Assembly (NCBI GenBank): GCA_024811115.1
Contig: JAKOGH010000737.1
Coordinates: forward strand, 1-21,762
Source of the DNA: Terana coerulea
Lineage: Eukaryota; Basidiomycota; Agaricomycetes; Polyporales; Phanerochaetaceae
DNA length: 21,762 nucleotides
Reading direction: 5' to 3'
Below, in pieces: positions 1 through 9,790 of this stretch. Numbering within the stretch: position 1 is the first letter of the stretch; each line of letters starts with the position of its first letter. The notes under the pieces are model-generated. The model searched no databases. It had not been told where the DNA came from and saw nothing but the letters and a program-made list of their open reading frames with translations. The translations under genes and the position numbers were made by a program.

Positions 1-1253
1 CGCGCCATCCTGCTCAGCACATGAAGGACGTGTCCTGGTAAACAACATGCTACTCCTGAGCACTACAAATCATTGGGACAGGACCATATTCAAGTGAGAA
101 GGCAGACAGCTAGCCAACTATTGTGTGGATAGTGATCATTGAGATGTAAGGCTGCGGCGCAGTCCAGATTCCTGGCGCTGAAATGCTAGCCAGTGCTGCA
201 CTCTGAGAGCTGCTACCTCGGCTGTGAGGGTTTTCATATGCAGCTTGGTGGCACACATAAAAAGTAAATACTTGAGATTTGCATACCCTGACAAAGTGTC
301 CATGAATTCACAAAACTTGGCCATGAATACTTGCTGTAAAGTCGGACAGCCTGCGTATCCTTCATTGCTAGGAAGGTGATCAAAAACTCCCCGATGGAGT
401 GTACTTGACGTGCCGCAAGCGTGGCAGTGACAACAGAAAGCGTAGTGCCGAAGACACAGGTGAACTCGACTGGACCAGGAGTCGACGCGCTTGGAATGAG
501 ACGCGAGCCCTGCTTACCAAGCATTCCCACGACATTGTTTGCCAGCCTGCCTTGCGTGCTCTTCAAAGTGTTTAGGTTAAAACTGGGTTTCAAATACATC
601 GGCGCTTGAAATGTGGCTGCGAGCCATCAGCGGGAACTCAATATGTGGCATGGCACATTCAGTGTTCACGTTCTTTCAGAATTAGTTTTGAACGAGCACG
701 CAAGGCAGTGCTGGTTTGGAGCCTGCTCCGGATAGTCATCCACCATGATCTATGTTTGATTCTACGCTAATTCTACACCGCAAAACTTCGAACGCGGGTG
801 TTGCGTAGGGCTTCACACAACAGCCCCGGGGCCTGCACCATCAACCATCAAATTGAAGACCGGACATGCGGGAGACCTTCCGCACACGGCATGTCTGGTG
901 TGCGGACGATGTCCCGACTTTGGCCGCCATTTTGAGCAATTCTTGTCCGGATTTTCGGGCGGCCTCCGGCCGCCATGGCCAACCAGTGTCCGGACTTTGC
1001 CCTAACCTTTAGAGGGATTTTCCAGGGTCCTTCCCTAGGCTGGTCGATCCCGACGTCCACTTGGCCGAGGCCTGTGTTTAATCCAATAATACATTCAAAG
1101 CACCATATGGTACACATATTAACCTTGTGTTATACATTCGTGTAAATCATGCACTGTGGGACCGCGTTAGCTTGTGCAGGCATACGTAGTACGAGAACAC
1201 GAGTAGAAACGCACCAGTTTTTCTATTCATACAGTTGTCGCTGAGAGCGTGGC
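1..1253. other. Region downstream of CHK1 without a recognisable gene
   Basis: I find no protein family or spliced gene here. The longest open frame is 121 codons on the minus strand (234-599). It has no recognisable motif, and a weak overlapping frame follows it at 136-324; neither joins through convincing splice sites into something familiar. From about 860 to 1040 the sequence becomes GC-rich and internally repetitive, with several variants of a TCCGGAC / CAAAGTC word and a short inverted repeat GGCGGC...GCCGCC near 959-975. This looks like a fragment of a dispersed repeat rather than coding sequence. The 3' UTR and terminator of CHK1 must lie just below 1254. Confidence 0.5.
987..1014. 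repeat. Short dispersed repeat fragment, copy 1 (partner at 1461-1492)
   Basis: The stretch at 987-1014 (beginning TGTCCGGACTTTGCCCT) matches 1461-1492 (beginning TGTCCGGCCACTTTGCCCT) on the same strand, with a 2-3 base insertion and a few mismatches. The partner lies inside the last intron of CHK1, which at 227 bp is several times longer than the other CHK1 introns. The similarity covers only about 30 bp, so it is suggestive rather than proven. Most likely both are remnants of the same repeat family. Confidence 0.35.
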
Positions 1254-3594
1254 TTACGAGCGTCCTTGCTCACGCTTGCGCAGAACGTGCGGCTCGACAA
1301 GCGGAGAGAGCACGAGGCCCTTCCAAAGCTGGCGCCACGAGATGGGATTGCCCTACACAGCACCAGGAGCAGATGAATCAGCACCCCATCCCGCAGTTGA
1401 AAAATAGCGGGCATGCACTCCCGTCCTCTCGACTGGACCCCGGCTGCTTCTCGCGATGCCTGTCCGGCCACTTTGCCCTCACTTTTGGAGAGTTGGCGAA
1501 CAGGCATACAGGGAAGCAGCGGGGGCGCACTTCGCCGACTCGGGGCGCTATCGCATCCCGACAGCACAACCGGACGCACCTTCTCGCGGTTCATGACGCA
1601 AAACGTGCCGCGCACGCCCATCTCGGGCTCCTCGAACTCCTCGAGCTCGATCGTGCCCGGAACGCCAGCTTCCGCCTGTCGTACCCCCAATCCGTATCCG
1701 CTGCCGCACCACGCCCTTCGCGTTCAGCCGGCCCTTGACGTCCTCGTCTGCGCCTTGCTGGGGATCGAAAGCGGCGTCGACAGGTGCGCCGTCGGGTGTG
1801 TAGTACGACAGTTTCGGCGGGAGCACCTTGTACTTGAGCCCTCAGCCTCGAGGGTCTCGATAATGAGTGGGAAGAGGAGTCCTGGCAGAAGCGAGGCGTA
1901 GAAACGCGTCCAGGAAGGCACAAACCGGCGTCCGACAGCGGTCTGGGACTGTGTGCATGCGGACCAACAGGTCAGCGTAGGGCGCGGACGGAGAGGAGGG
2001 AAGGGGACGCACGAAGAGCATGAGTGTTTGTGTGAATTGGCTGTAGTGCCCTGCAGTGAGCATGATCTGGTCTCCATCACGGTCGGTTCGGTTCCTGTAC
2101 ACACCCAATTCCGCGAAGAAATACGCGGCGTCAGCGCCGTGCAGTTCGTGAAAAGTGGATATATGCGCATAAGATAGCGCGTGGGACACGAAAAGGACGT
2201 ACGCAGCAGCAAGATTCAACGACGGCGGGGTCGCAATGTCAAGGTCACCTGTAGTGCGCAGCGATTGTGTAAGGGCTTCCGCAACACCGAGCGGTCCACT
2301 TTCGGTGAGCTTGTTCTCCCTACCGGCCGCACATACGATCATTTGAGCTGCAAGCAAGAGTGAAGAGTGCAGAGCGACGCACCGCATCATCCACGGGTGG
2401 TGGAATATGTCGCGGAGCGTCATCCGGCGTGTCGGGTCAGGCGTGAGCATGCCTGTGATGAGACCTGGAAACAAAGGTTAGCAAGACCGAAGGGACGTAA
2501 GCGGCGGATTTACCGAGCGTGTCGCGGTCCCAGCGCGTCCACGGGTCTTCGTCAAAGCATTCGCCGCTGAGGTACTGCACGTACTCGTGCGACTTCTTGT
2601 CCGGCCTGTCCCAAGGTGTGTCTATGTCGCAATGTCAGGCGTGGCAGCGCGGGAATGGCTGGAGCTGCGACGCACTGCCGGACAAGAGCGTAAAAGAATC
2701 ACCCCCATCCCCCAGACGTCGATGGGCTCGGCTTCGTATGGTTCGCTACCACTGAGCTAGATTTCGTGGCTCGCCCAATGAGCAAGCGGCGCACAGAAGT
2801 AGCTATCGACAAATACCTCTGGAGCGAGGTAGGGCAGGCTGCCGCAGCGTTCGGTAAGCAGACGAGTCTTGCCAGACTCCTTGAGCTTGTAGACGGAGCA
2901 GAGGCCGAAGTCAGAGATTTTGAGAATTCCGGCAGATGAAAGGAGCAGGTTCTCAGGCTTGAGGTCGCGGTGGCAAATGCCCTCGGCATGGAGGTACTCA
3001 ACGCCGGCGGCAAGCTGCTTGAAGTAGTGCTGGGCAACGTCTGGCTCAACACCCTTGTCTGGCTCTGTGAACATAAATGAAGCGTCAGCAGTGCAACACA
3101 GAGTGTAAAAGCAGTTGGCGCACCAATCTTATCAAACAGGTCTCCGCCACCCGCTAGCTCGAGCAGCATATACACCCCTGGGTAATATCCGCCCTTGCCG
3201 ATCAGCACCTCCTGTCCCTTGTCGCCGAGCTCCCTCCTGTCAATTTCAACGACCGTCGACTTGATGAACTCAAGCACGTTGGTGTGCTTGAGGGCGTTGT
3301 GGATGTTCATTTCTTTGTCGAGAGACTTGCGTTGCGAGGAGGTGGTTTCGGCCGTGATGGAGACGACTTTGCAGGCAGCAACTTGCCGGTTGTCAAAATT
3401 GACTGCCCGGTACACTCTACAAGTGAGTAGGTCAAGCCACACAGAACATAGATCATGACCAGAGAGACGCACACGCTGAAGCCACCTCCACCAATTTCCT
3501 CCGTTATTTGGTATCCTGTGGGCCATTAGCCTGGGGACCGCATCTGTTGCGTACTATGCATACCATGTACTTTTGGGAATCCAAGTTTGCCCAT
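1254..3594 (-). CDS. chk1: Checkpoint kinase Chk1 (Ser/Thr protein kinase), ten exons, with apparent frameshifts
   Basis: Effector kinase of the DNA-damage checkpoint, activated by ATR/Rad3-type kinases. Exons on the minus strand: 3594-3564, 3515-3473, 3416-3124, 3064-2817, 2756-2676, 2621-2514, 2464-2383, 2319-2013, 1948-1580 and 1352-1254; the start is the ATG at 3594. Kinase motifs seen: glycine loop IGGGGFS (residues 18-24), Lys41 in [14 protein letters not shown] (from 154), DFG (174-176) and APE (203-205). The C-terminal regulatory domain shows GYDRRKLAF and [10 protein letters not shown] (from 523), both typical of fungal Chk1. Reading through requires one extra base at each of four homopolymers (forward 2692-2695, 1839-1841, 1684-1688, 1656-1658), giving 554 residues. 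A possible further in-frame intron lies at 2095-2202 (GTACGT...CAG, CTGAC branch). The last intron (1353-1579) is unusually long. Because everything else is conserved, I favour sequence error over a pseudogene. Confidence 0.93.
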
Positions 3595-3949
3595 TGTGGC
3601 CACCTGAATGTAAGGGATGCTGAAGGATGCTGCTAGTGTGGACGAGGGAGAGGTAGTACTGGCACAAAGGAAGCCGCCCGGCGCGTCGTGGCCCGCCAAG
3701 CCCACGCGACGTCACAGCACGTCTGGTCACAGCAGTTCCGTAACGTCACGCGGTTTGCCTGGAGGCTGGTACTTAGACCAAGCACAAGTCGGAGGTTACG
3801 ACAAGGTCAAAATAATACATAGTGAGCGAAATTACATTAAGCAACCAGTGCAGCTGACTTTCAAACAAAACCAGACATATGGATTATTTATGACTACGGT
3901 GCGCCAATAGTTCACGCCGCACGGATGAATTCGACGGGCGGTAAACGTC
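3595..3949 (-). promoter_or_regulatory. CHK1 upstream region with two ACGTCAC/ACGCG composites
   Basis: This 355-bp spacer lies between the CHK1 start and the stop codon of the next minus-strand gene, so it holds the CHK1 promoter and that gene's 3' end. ACGTCAC occurs at 3709-3715 and again at 3743-3749; read on the CHK1 strand this is GTGACGT, a CRE/ATF-type core. Each copy touches an ACGCG (3704-3708 and 3748-3752), the core of the MluI cell-cycle box known from fungal S-phase genes. They lie about 115-160 bp upstream of the CHK1 ATG. Regulation by such factors is inference. A 97-codon plus-strand frame at 3617-3910 has no family resemblance and is not treated as a gene. Confidence 0.35.
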
Positions 3950-5801
3950 TCAATCACGGCGCATCTTCTTGTTTGGACCCCCATCACTATCCTCGGCCGA
4001 CCGTTTAGACCCCTGGAGGTGCCTGCCAGTGACAGTGACCTTCAACTCCATGAGCTCATTGAATAGTGTATGGTTGTAAGAATGAAACTTCATCTCAAAA
4101 AACTCCATTCGTGCTTTTCCGGACATGTAAGTTGCGCGCAACTCATCCTTCTTCTGGGTTGGTAGCTTCTCGTAGGCGTGAACGGAGCTCATTGCAAAGG
4201 CTATGAGTCTATTTTGATCCTGCAAGAGGCTGTCAACAAGACATAATAGCAGGAAAGGAGCAACATACACAAGTGGATAGCCCAGCCAGTCGCTTGTAGC
4301 TGTAGACGCCTCTACCGTTGCAGACAAATGTACCGAGGTATCGTATTACACCTCCCATCCGGTAGAACAGTTCCCTTTGACTGCCAACTGTGGGGCGGAG
4401 CTCGTGCACTTGTTGAGAATTAGGAGTGATCTCCGGCGTGACCAGCAGTGCAATATCAGGCGAAGACGGATAGATAGTCCGTGATGGCCAGAACAGCACG
4501 TCATTGATAGAGACTGACCTACGGCACATATGGTAATTGATCAGTAAAATAACGAAATACGGTCCAGTCGGAGCCAAGCTTACCGCAGCTTCTACATCAT
4601 GACATAGGAGTCAGTCTTCTGAGTCACCCCAAGCAGTTACCTACCAGCTTTATTCTGGAGCTTACAGTGATATCACCAAGTGGGAAATTGTTGCCCACGA
4701 AACACGGAGTATCTTGTTTGTATTGTATACCGCGCTGCACGCCCTAGAAAAGCAAATGAGCTTTTCTTCATGAATATATTTGCCTACACATACATGCGCG
4801 CTTCTTTCCCTTACGCTCTCTGCTGATGGCGAGGTATGAGAAGGAACCACAGGCAATTCATGGCGCGGTTTGTTGGTAGTCTAGACGCGATCAACGACAT
4901 CCACGGAGCTTCCTAGAAATACTCATCACGCACTGCATGCAAGTCTTCAAATTTTGCCTTACACGCTTCGCACTTGGCCGTGGATTTCTCCAGTTGCACG
5001 CGAAGTATGCCTAACTAGTATCGTCAAGGGAGTAGAAACATCAGCTGTGTGTGACATTTTAGTGTTTTGTACCACGAGACATACCTCCTGCTTGTAGCCT
5101 GTCTCGATATTGACACGCTCTTCGGCCATAGCTCGCACGCGATCCTCGAGAGAAGTAATGACGTTCTTGGACTGCAAAATGCGGTGATCAGTATGCTACA
5201 TCACGCTATCCTACAGATCAAGTCTCGAAGTAGACGACGTACAGGGCACAGCCGTGCCAGGCATGCGATGAATGGCTGTCCGTCCTCTTCCACGGGCTCG
5301 TCTCCTGATCTTCGCGAGTGATCAGCTTCTAAGCGCTTTTGCAGATCAGCCACCTGGTCGTTGAGGTTTTCTTTCTCCTGCAAAGCCACTGTAAGGCGGA
5401 TACGGGTTAGTGTCGCTGAATGTCGCAGCGCACCTGCAGAGCGTCTTCATAAGCTTTTCTCAGATCCTAAACTCCTCATGTTACCGGACATATTCCATGG
5501 CGACTCGATGGAGTTGAAGCATGCTTGACGACGTACCTGGAACTCTTCATGTTCTGCGGATTTTGAGCCGTGGCGCTGGCCTTCACCTCGCAACCTCGCA
5601 ACCTCTTCACGGAGCTCGCTGTTTTCCTACAGCAACATTCGTTAGTCGTATGTTGAGTTACCACCGTCCAGCACGATTATTGTGTACGAAAGCACGCACT
5701 GACTGGGAGTCATGCAACGTCTTAAGGACATCTTGCAGTCTCTTACTGAGTAGCTTCACCAACTCTGGTGCAAGTTCGGGGTCTTGGCTCAATGCATCCA
5801 T
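3950..5801 (-). CDS. Coiled-coil protein with C-terminal globular domain and nuclear localisation signal, 11 exons
   Basis: I could not assign a function. Exons on the minus strand: 5801-5700, 5626-5537, 5466-5434, 5377-5243, 5171-5085, 5014-4934, 4880-4794, 4743-4666, 4591-4584 (an 8-nt microexon), 4518-4269 and 4219-3950. All junctions keep frame with GT-AG introns of 49-74 bp, giving about 406 residues with no frameshift. Residues 1-176 are charged and heptad-like (ENSELREEVARLRGE, QEKENLNDQVADLQKRL, TSLEDRVRAMAEERVN), predicting a long coiled coil. A Pro/Ser-rich linker follows, then a globular domain around 232-370 with LLVTPEITP and GGVIRYLGTFVCN. The tail KRSAEDSDGGPNKKMRRD looks like a bipartite nuclear signal. 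An alternative donor at 4645 would add seven residues. The layout recalls basidiomycete-specific proteins such as those with a DUF6697 domain, but that is a guess. The ATG at 5801 is the only in-frame one near the 5' end; the frame is open upstream to 5867, so an extra 5' exon is possible. Confidence 0.75.
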
Positions 5802-6310
5802 CCTGTGGAATCGTGCAATAAGCAAATCAGTAGCCTGGTAGTGAAAGGGTGGTGAGAAGGTTGCCACGAGGCTACAGCCCTGTGGGCGTACCGCCAGGAT
5901 CTAGGGCTGTCACATTAATTCTGATTCATTTGATGCACACAGAAGATAGAAATCATGCCAAATATCCGTATCGTACATGTCCTGAATCCTTCTCATTGCT
6001 AGCCAGAATGCAAAGTGCGCTGTTGTCCGTTGGTGACGAAATTGAATGGCAGGAAACGAGTCGACTGCTCAACTTGAGGCTTGTCAATTGAAGAGAGCGC
6101 CTATTCCACGTGGCTGGATTCAGAGCGCCGGTTTCTTGTCTCCGCACCGCAGTCGTCGTGCTAACTCTTTAAACCCCTCCTCTTTTAAGACCCCAACAAA
6201 ATGGCGAGTTTCGCGTAGGCACGCGTTAAGAACGTGGCTCGGAGATTTACCAACATGAATAATCATTGGACGAAGAGGTATGAGGTGGGATGGTACGTCA
6301 GACGCGAGAC
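5802..6310. other. Spacer between the coiled-coil gene and the retrotransposon
   Basis: This holds the upstream region of the minus-strand coiled-coil gene. It includes an MluI-box sequence ACGCGT at 6221-6226, about 420 bp before the start codon, and a TTTAAA-containing stretch near 6168-6187. I see no gene. It does not resemble the missing 3' half of the DUF6533-like gene that is cut off on the other side of the retrotransposon, nor any MFS sequence. Confidence 0.4.
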
Positions 6311-6486
6311 TGTCATGAACTTCTGGGCGTCTCTAGGGTATTCTTTTCATTTCTATTGTCTTCTACCCCTATCTATTGTTCTCTCATTGATACTCATGGT
6401 TTCCGTATGTTTCTCTATTGTTCTGGACCGCTCTAGTACATACACGAGGATACCGGGTGGTACTGTACAGTTTAAGACTACACATG

Positions 6487-6491
6487 TATAA
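6487..6491 (+). promoter_or_regulatory. TATA box of the retrotransposon LTR promoter
   Basis: TATAA within CACATGTATAAGTAGC. It lies 33 bp before the putative self-primer at 6520, a normal TATA-to-start distance. The same motif is conserved in the 3' LTR at 13239-13243. Confidence 0.6.
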
Positions 6492-6519
6492 GTAGCTACC
6501 GTCTGCAACAGAGAAAGCC

Positions 6520-6530
6520 AGTCTCGAGCT
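6520..6530 (+). other. Putative self-primer at the RNA 5' end (start of R)
   Basis: AGTCTCGAGCT is the exact reverse complement of the 11 bases at 6631-6641 just after the LTR. In Tf1 of fission yeast, and by proposal in related Tf1/sushi elements, the first 11 bases of the RNA fold back onto the PBS and, after cleavage, prime reverse transcription. Its distance of 33 bp from the TATA box fits a transcription start at this point. The central CTCGAG is itself a palindrome, so six of the eleven matches are less informative. Confidence 0.55.
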
Positions 6531-6630
6531 GGTCTGTTCCCCAGCTAGTTACTCGGAGACTGCACCACTATTTCCGTCCCCAGTTGAGAGCGTCGCACCT
6601 GGTACAGTTGTACTAGTTGTTGTTGACATA

Positions 6631-6641
6631 AGCTCGAGACT
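6631..6641 (+). other. Primer binding site, self-priming (Tf1-like) type
   Basis: AGCTCGAGACT begins two bases after the 5' LTR ends, the usual PBS position. It does not resemble a tRNA 3' end (no TGG start), but pairs perfectly with 6520-6530 in the LTR. Confidence 0.55.
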
Positions 6642-7209
6642 ATCCTACCCCCGCGACGATCTCTCGTTGCCCCACCCGTTCTACCCAGAACATCTACCTG
6701 TTGCCCGGTCCGTCCTGTATAGGAGGATCGTGTAGATTAAGTTTAGACCCTAGTACACCGGACCGTAATCACCCGCGAAGGGAACGGCCCGTGAACCTCG
6801 GTATTAACCATCCCCCTGTGTCGTTACCCCGTGCACACGCTGACTAGTTACCCAATCAGTACCCCGCTGATCCAACTCAACGGTTCCGAGCTTCATCTCG
6901 GATAGCTGTACCTTAGACACCCTAACCCGGTGCTCTTTGATCGGCTGGGAACCTTTGGGCGCACCCTGCGGGCTAGTAAAGCGGTAATCGGAAGGCAGAC
7001 AGGCGCTCTTGGGCTCGTGTCCCTTAGAGTCAAGCTGCAACCGAGAAGTCGGTAGACCGCAGCGGGATCAAACAGCAGAACACTGGTAACTCGTAGCCAT
7101 ATCAGTAGTAGCACGTGCTGTAAAATTCCTCTAAGACAACGTCTACCCTCGTGCTCTTCATTTCGGTTGAAGAGTATTGCAGGTTGCCTAGAATAGGCTT
7201 CACTCGTGT

Positions 7210-7619
7210 ATGGCTGGAGGCGACTCGTGCCCTTGTATAGGACGACCCCATCATTTTTCCACGACTCGCGGGAGACCAATCTACCAGAAGCACGACGACA
7301 AGTGGTACTCGTGCCGCGACCCAAAGTGTGTTCACGCGGACACTAATCCAAGTGTCAAGTGTGGTACTTGCGCAGAAGTTTAGAACCAAGCGCAAATACT
7401 CTTCATACTACGTGCAAGCCGACGACACAGTTACCCCACCTACTCCCGCAGTCATCCCTCAGCCGTTACCGGTTGACTTCCATTCCCCACGCGCTCCATC
7501 CCCTATCATCCCCGAATCCGAAGGCTAGAAGTCGTCGCCTCAGTAAAGACAATGAGGACCACGACGACGGAGACGCCCTACTACCCGACCACACCGAGCG
7601 CGTCGAATTCTCGGCATAG
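7210..7619 (+). pseudogene. Leader ORF upstream of gag: small Cys-rich protein with acidic tail (two frameshifts)
   Basis: An ATG at 7210 opens a 57-codon frame to TAG at 7381. It contains CPC and then C-x4-C-x10-C-x2-C (SCRDPKC ... KCGTC), like a small C4 zinc finger. One base too many near 7379-7381 separates this from a frame that continues RTKRKYSSYYVQADD and is Pro-rich. A second shift near 7522-7526 leads into an acidic stretch (KDNEDHDDGDALLPD) ending at TAG 7617-7619, nine bases before the likely gag ATG. Joined, this would be a protein of about 136 residues encoded before gag. I do not know such an ORF from Tf1-like elements. It may instead be a captured fragment or chance, and the joined frame is inference. 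Confidence 0.4.
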
Positions 7620-7627
7620 CCGACGCT

Positions 7628-8892
7628 ATGGCCACCACTACTCTAACAGCATCGGGTCTGGAAATGAGTTACGACGATCCCTGTTCATGCTAGCCGACTC
7701 AAATCACAATAGCCTGATGCTCGGAAATAAACTCATCTATTTCCACTTCCTGGGAGGCACCACGATAACCAAGGAATGCGCCGAGCAACCTTGTTCACAC
7801 GCTAGCGGAAATCAACCTGCCAACGTTGGCGGAATTCGTGGCCCAGGAGCTCGAGATGAGATGAGTGGTGGCAAGCGACCGGAGAGCCCGCCGGCCGGAG
7901 GACCCTCCTTTGGAGGTAACGGCGAGGCGAGGCGGCGGCCCCCGGAGGTGGAGGTCGAGGACATCGAGATCGCGACGATGATGATGACGTATAACGAACG
8001 CGATCGCGATGGTCTGGCAAACAAGCCGGACACCTTCGACGGAAGCCGGAAAGATTGGGAAGCCTGGTGGAAGCAAATCAGGCTGAACATCTTCAGCGAA
8101 TCACCACAAAAAGCTCCGATCAGATCGAGCGAAAATCACCTTCGTCCTCGTCCTACATGCAGGGCGATCAGCTTGGAGAGTGGGCCGAGGCCTATCTCAA
8201 AGCACTGATTTCGCACGAGCGGATTGGGGTGTTTTCCAAGAACGCCCTGGTCAAGCAATTTTCGCACGACCGGCACTCAGACGCCTTGCAGAAGCTTCGG
8301 AAGGAGCTGAAGCAGGGGCACGAGCGTTCGAGAGTTCAGAACGCGCTTGAGATGTACGCCTCCCGCTGGCAGGGTGACGGGCGCACTTCAGGAGCAGCTT
8401 GACGCTGCAGTCAGTGATTCTCATTGACTACCTCGACGAAGCTCTCCAGAAGCGTAGTCCTCGATGCGGTCTGAGTCGGTAAGACGTCCTAAAGCTGTAC
8501 TCGGGCGACATGCGCATCGCCGAGAACGTGACGAGAACCAGAGGAGACACTACCAGCGCCAGAAGAACCTCGCGGGCAGTCAGTCCCACAAACCGGCTCC
8601 CAAGCCGCGAAACACCCAGTCAGCGCCGGCAGCGTCTTCACAGACCCAAGCGCCTCGACAAGATCGTCGTAGATGGAACCGGCATAACCTACGGAGGGCC
8701 GGCCAACCAATGAACCTGGACAGGGCCCGAAAGGAAGGGCTTTGTTTCAATTGCCATCAGAAAGGACATTTGTCGCGCGACTGCCCCCTGCCTAAGCAAC
8801 CTCGTCAGTGCGCTGGGCGCTCCACCGACCTTCCCGATGAGAAGGACGATAAGCCCAAGCCGTCGTCGGCTCAAGCCGATTCGCTCCCCTGA
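7628..8892 (+). pseudogene. gag: Degenerate gag (capsid region and CCHC zinc knuckle)
   Basis: The likely start is the ATG at 7628, followed by an Ala/Thr-rich N-terminus. The frame breaks soon after and resumes in another frame through GGKRPESPPAGG and KPDTFDGSRKDWEAWW, the usual entry to the retrotransposon gag domain. Another shift near 8110-8155 leads to SYMQGDQLGEWAEAYLKA. The nucleocapsid knuckle CFNCHQKGHLSRDC (C-x2-C-x4-H-x4-C) lies at 8743-8784. Further frame changes occur around 8400-8560. It would bind and package the element's RNA; as written it is not translatable as one protein. Confidence 0.8.
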
Positions 8893-9389
8893 TGGAATGG
8901 AGGAACGTATCCATCGCGCTAGTCGAATCCTCATTTATGAAACTTCTCAAGGGTTTTCAGCGGCTCAAGCGAAAGCACAGACGCGAAGAGCCTAGAATCA
9001 TTTCTCAACTACTGTTGTACCATAGTGTTAGACGAATCATCGCAATGTTATTCTGAAGGGGCGCTCTGCCGAGCAGCGTGGGCGTTCAACACCGTGCTTA
9101 ATTCCCCGCTCATTACCGAAAACACGCCTGCACCGACAGTAGAGAAAGAACCTGTGCCAAAACCCAAATGGGTAAGAGAAGTTCCGCGACTCCGGGCGTG
9201 ATCCATCAGTGGACTACGATGATGCCGAAGCGGCTGTTAAGATTCTGGGATGGGTGCATGCAAAGCGTCAGTGTAGATGCCACGCTAGCAAGCGCCCAAA
9301 ATATTGCTTCTACGCCACGCGACGTAAGCAACTATATACCTTTCAGAATTAAAAAGCCGCCCGAGATATATCCGAGGCCTAAAAGGCAA

Positions 9390-9790
9390 TCAGATTGATG
9401 TCCCAATGATCGTCACTACATCGGACACCTCTCAATCCTTTTCTAAAAGCTCTGCTAGACTCCCGGATGCACTCGGATCTTCAATCGATCAGACATTTGT
9501 ACAGGAACACGGCATTGCAACAACCAAATTGCCCGTTCCAATCCCAGTGTACAACGCCGACGGCAGTCATAATGTCGGGCGTCCGACCACGGAATGTGTC
9601 GATCTCAGAGTCAAGATTCAGGATCACGCGAGCGAATGTCATTCGGCCGTCACCAACCTTGGGAATACGCCCATTTTCCCTTGGTTATGAGTGGTTGAAT
9701 TACACAACCCATCAATCAACTCTGGAAAGATCGCGACACTCCAGTTCGATAGATGTCCAGCCACTTCGCGATTACGTACAACGCCTAATT
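9390..9790 (+). pseudogene. pol: Degenerate retropepsin (aspartic protease) domain of pol
   Basis: The frame at 9406-9690 carries IDQTFVQEHGIATTKLPVPI and VYNADGS, standard for the retropepsin-like region of fungal gypsy elements. The active-site LLDSG lies just before it at about 9450-9465, but is interrupted by what look like two inserted C bases (CTCCCGGA and ACTCGGA). Downstream, TNLGNTPIFPWL is followed, after a shift, by a YEWLNYTTHQ-like segment. The catalytic motif is therefore out of frame with the rest of the domain. Confidence 0.75.

Larger units (their letters stand above)
6311..6628 (+). repeat. 5' LTR, 318 bp
   Basis: Starts TGTCATGAACTTCTGGGCG and ends TTGTTGTTGACA, so it has the canonical TG...CA ends. 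It aligns along its whole length with 13063-13379. The difference in length comes from TCCCC here against TCCC in the 3' copy. U3 holds the TATA box; R is inferred to start at about 6520. Confidence 0.95.

Noticed and set aside
234..599. 121-codon minus-strand open frame
   Set aside because: No recognisable motif, no convincing splice partners, and the sequence looks non-coding. Kept only as a remark on the region.
1235..1738. 167-codon plus-strand frame
   Set aside because: It is the complement of the CHK1 3' exons and long intron, whose minus-strand reading is strongly conserved.
1724..2212. 162-codon minus-strand frame
   Set aside because: Part of it is the true CHK1 frame (exon 9 start), but the rest is exon 8 read out of frame; it is not a separate gene.
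3617..3910. 97-codon plus-strand frame in the CHK1 promoter
   Set aside because: No family resemblance and it covers the shared promoter/terminator spacer.
6629..6645. tRNA-primed PBS
   Set aside because: The bases after the LTR do not begin with TGG and match no usual tRNA 3' end, while they pair perfectly with the LTR itself.
6893..7324. 143-codon minus-strand frame in the retrotransposon leader
   Set aside because: Antisense to the element, with no motif; the plus-strand cysteine pattern is more coherent.
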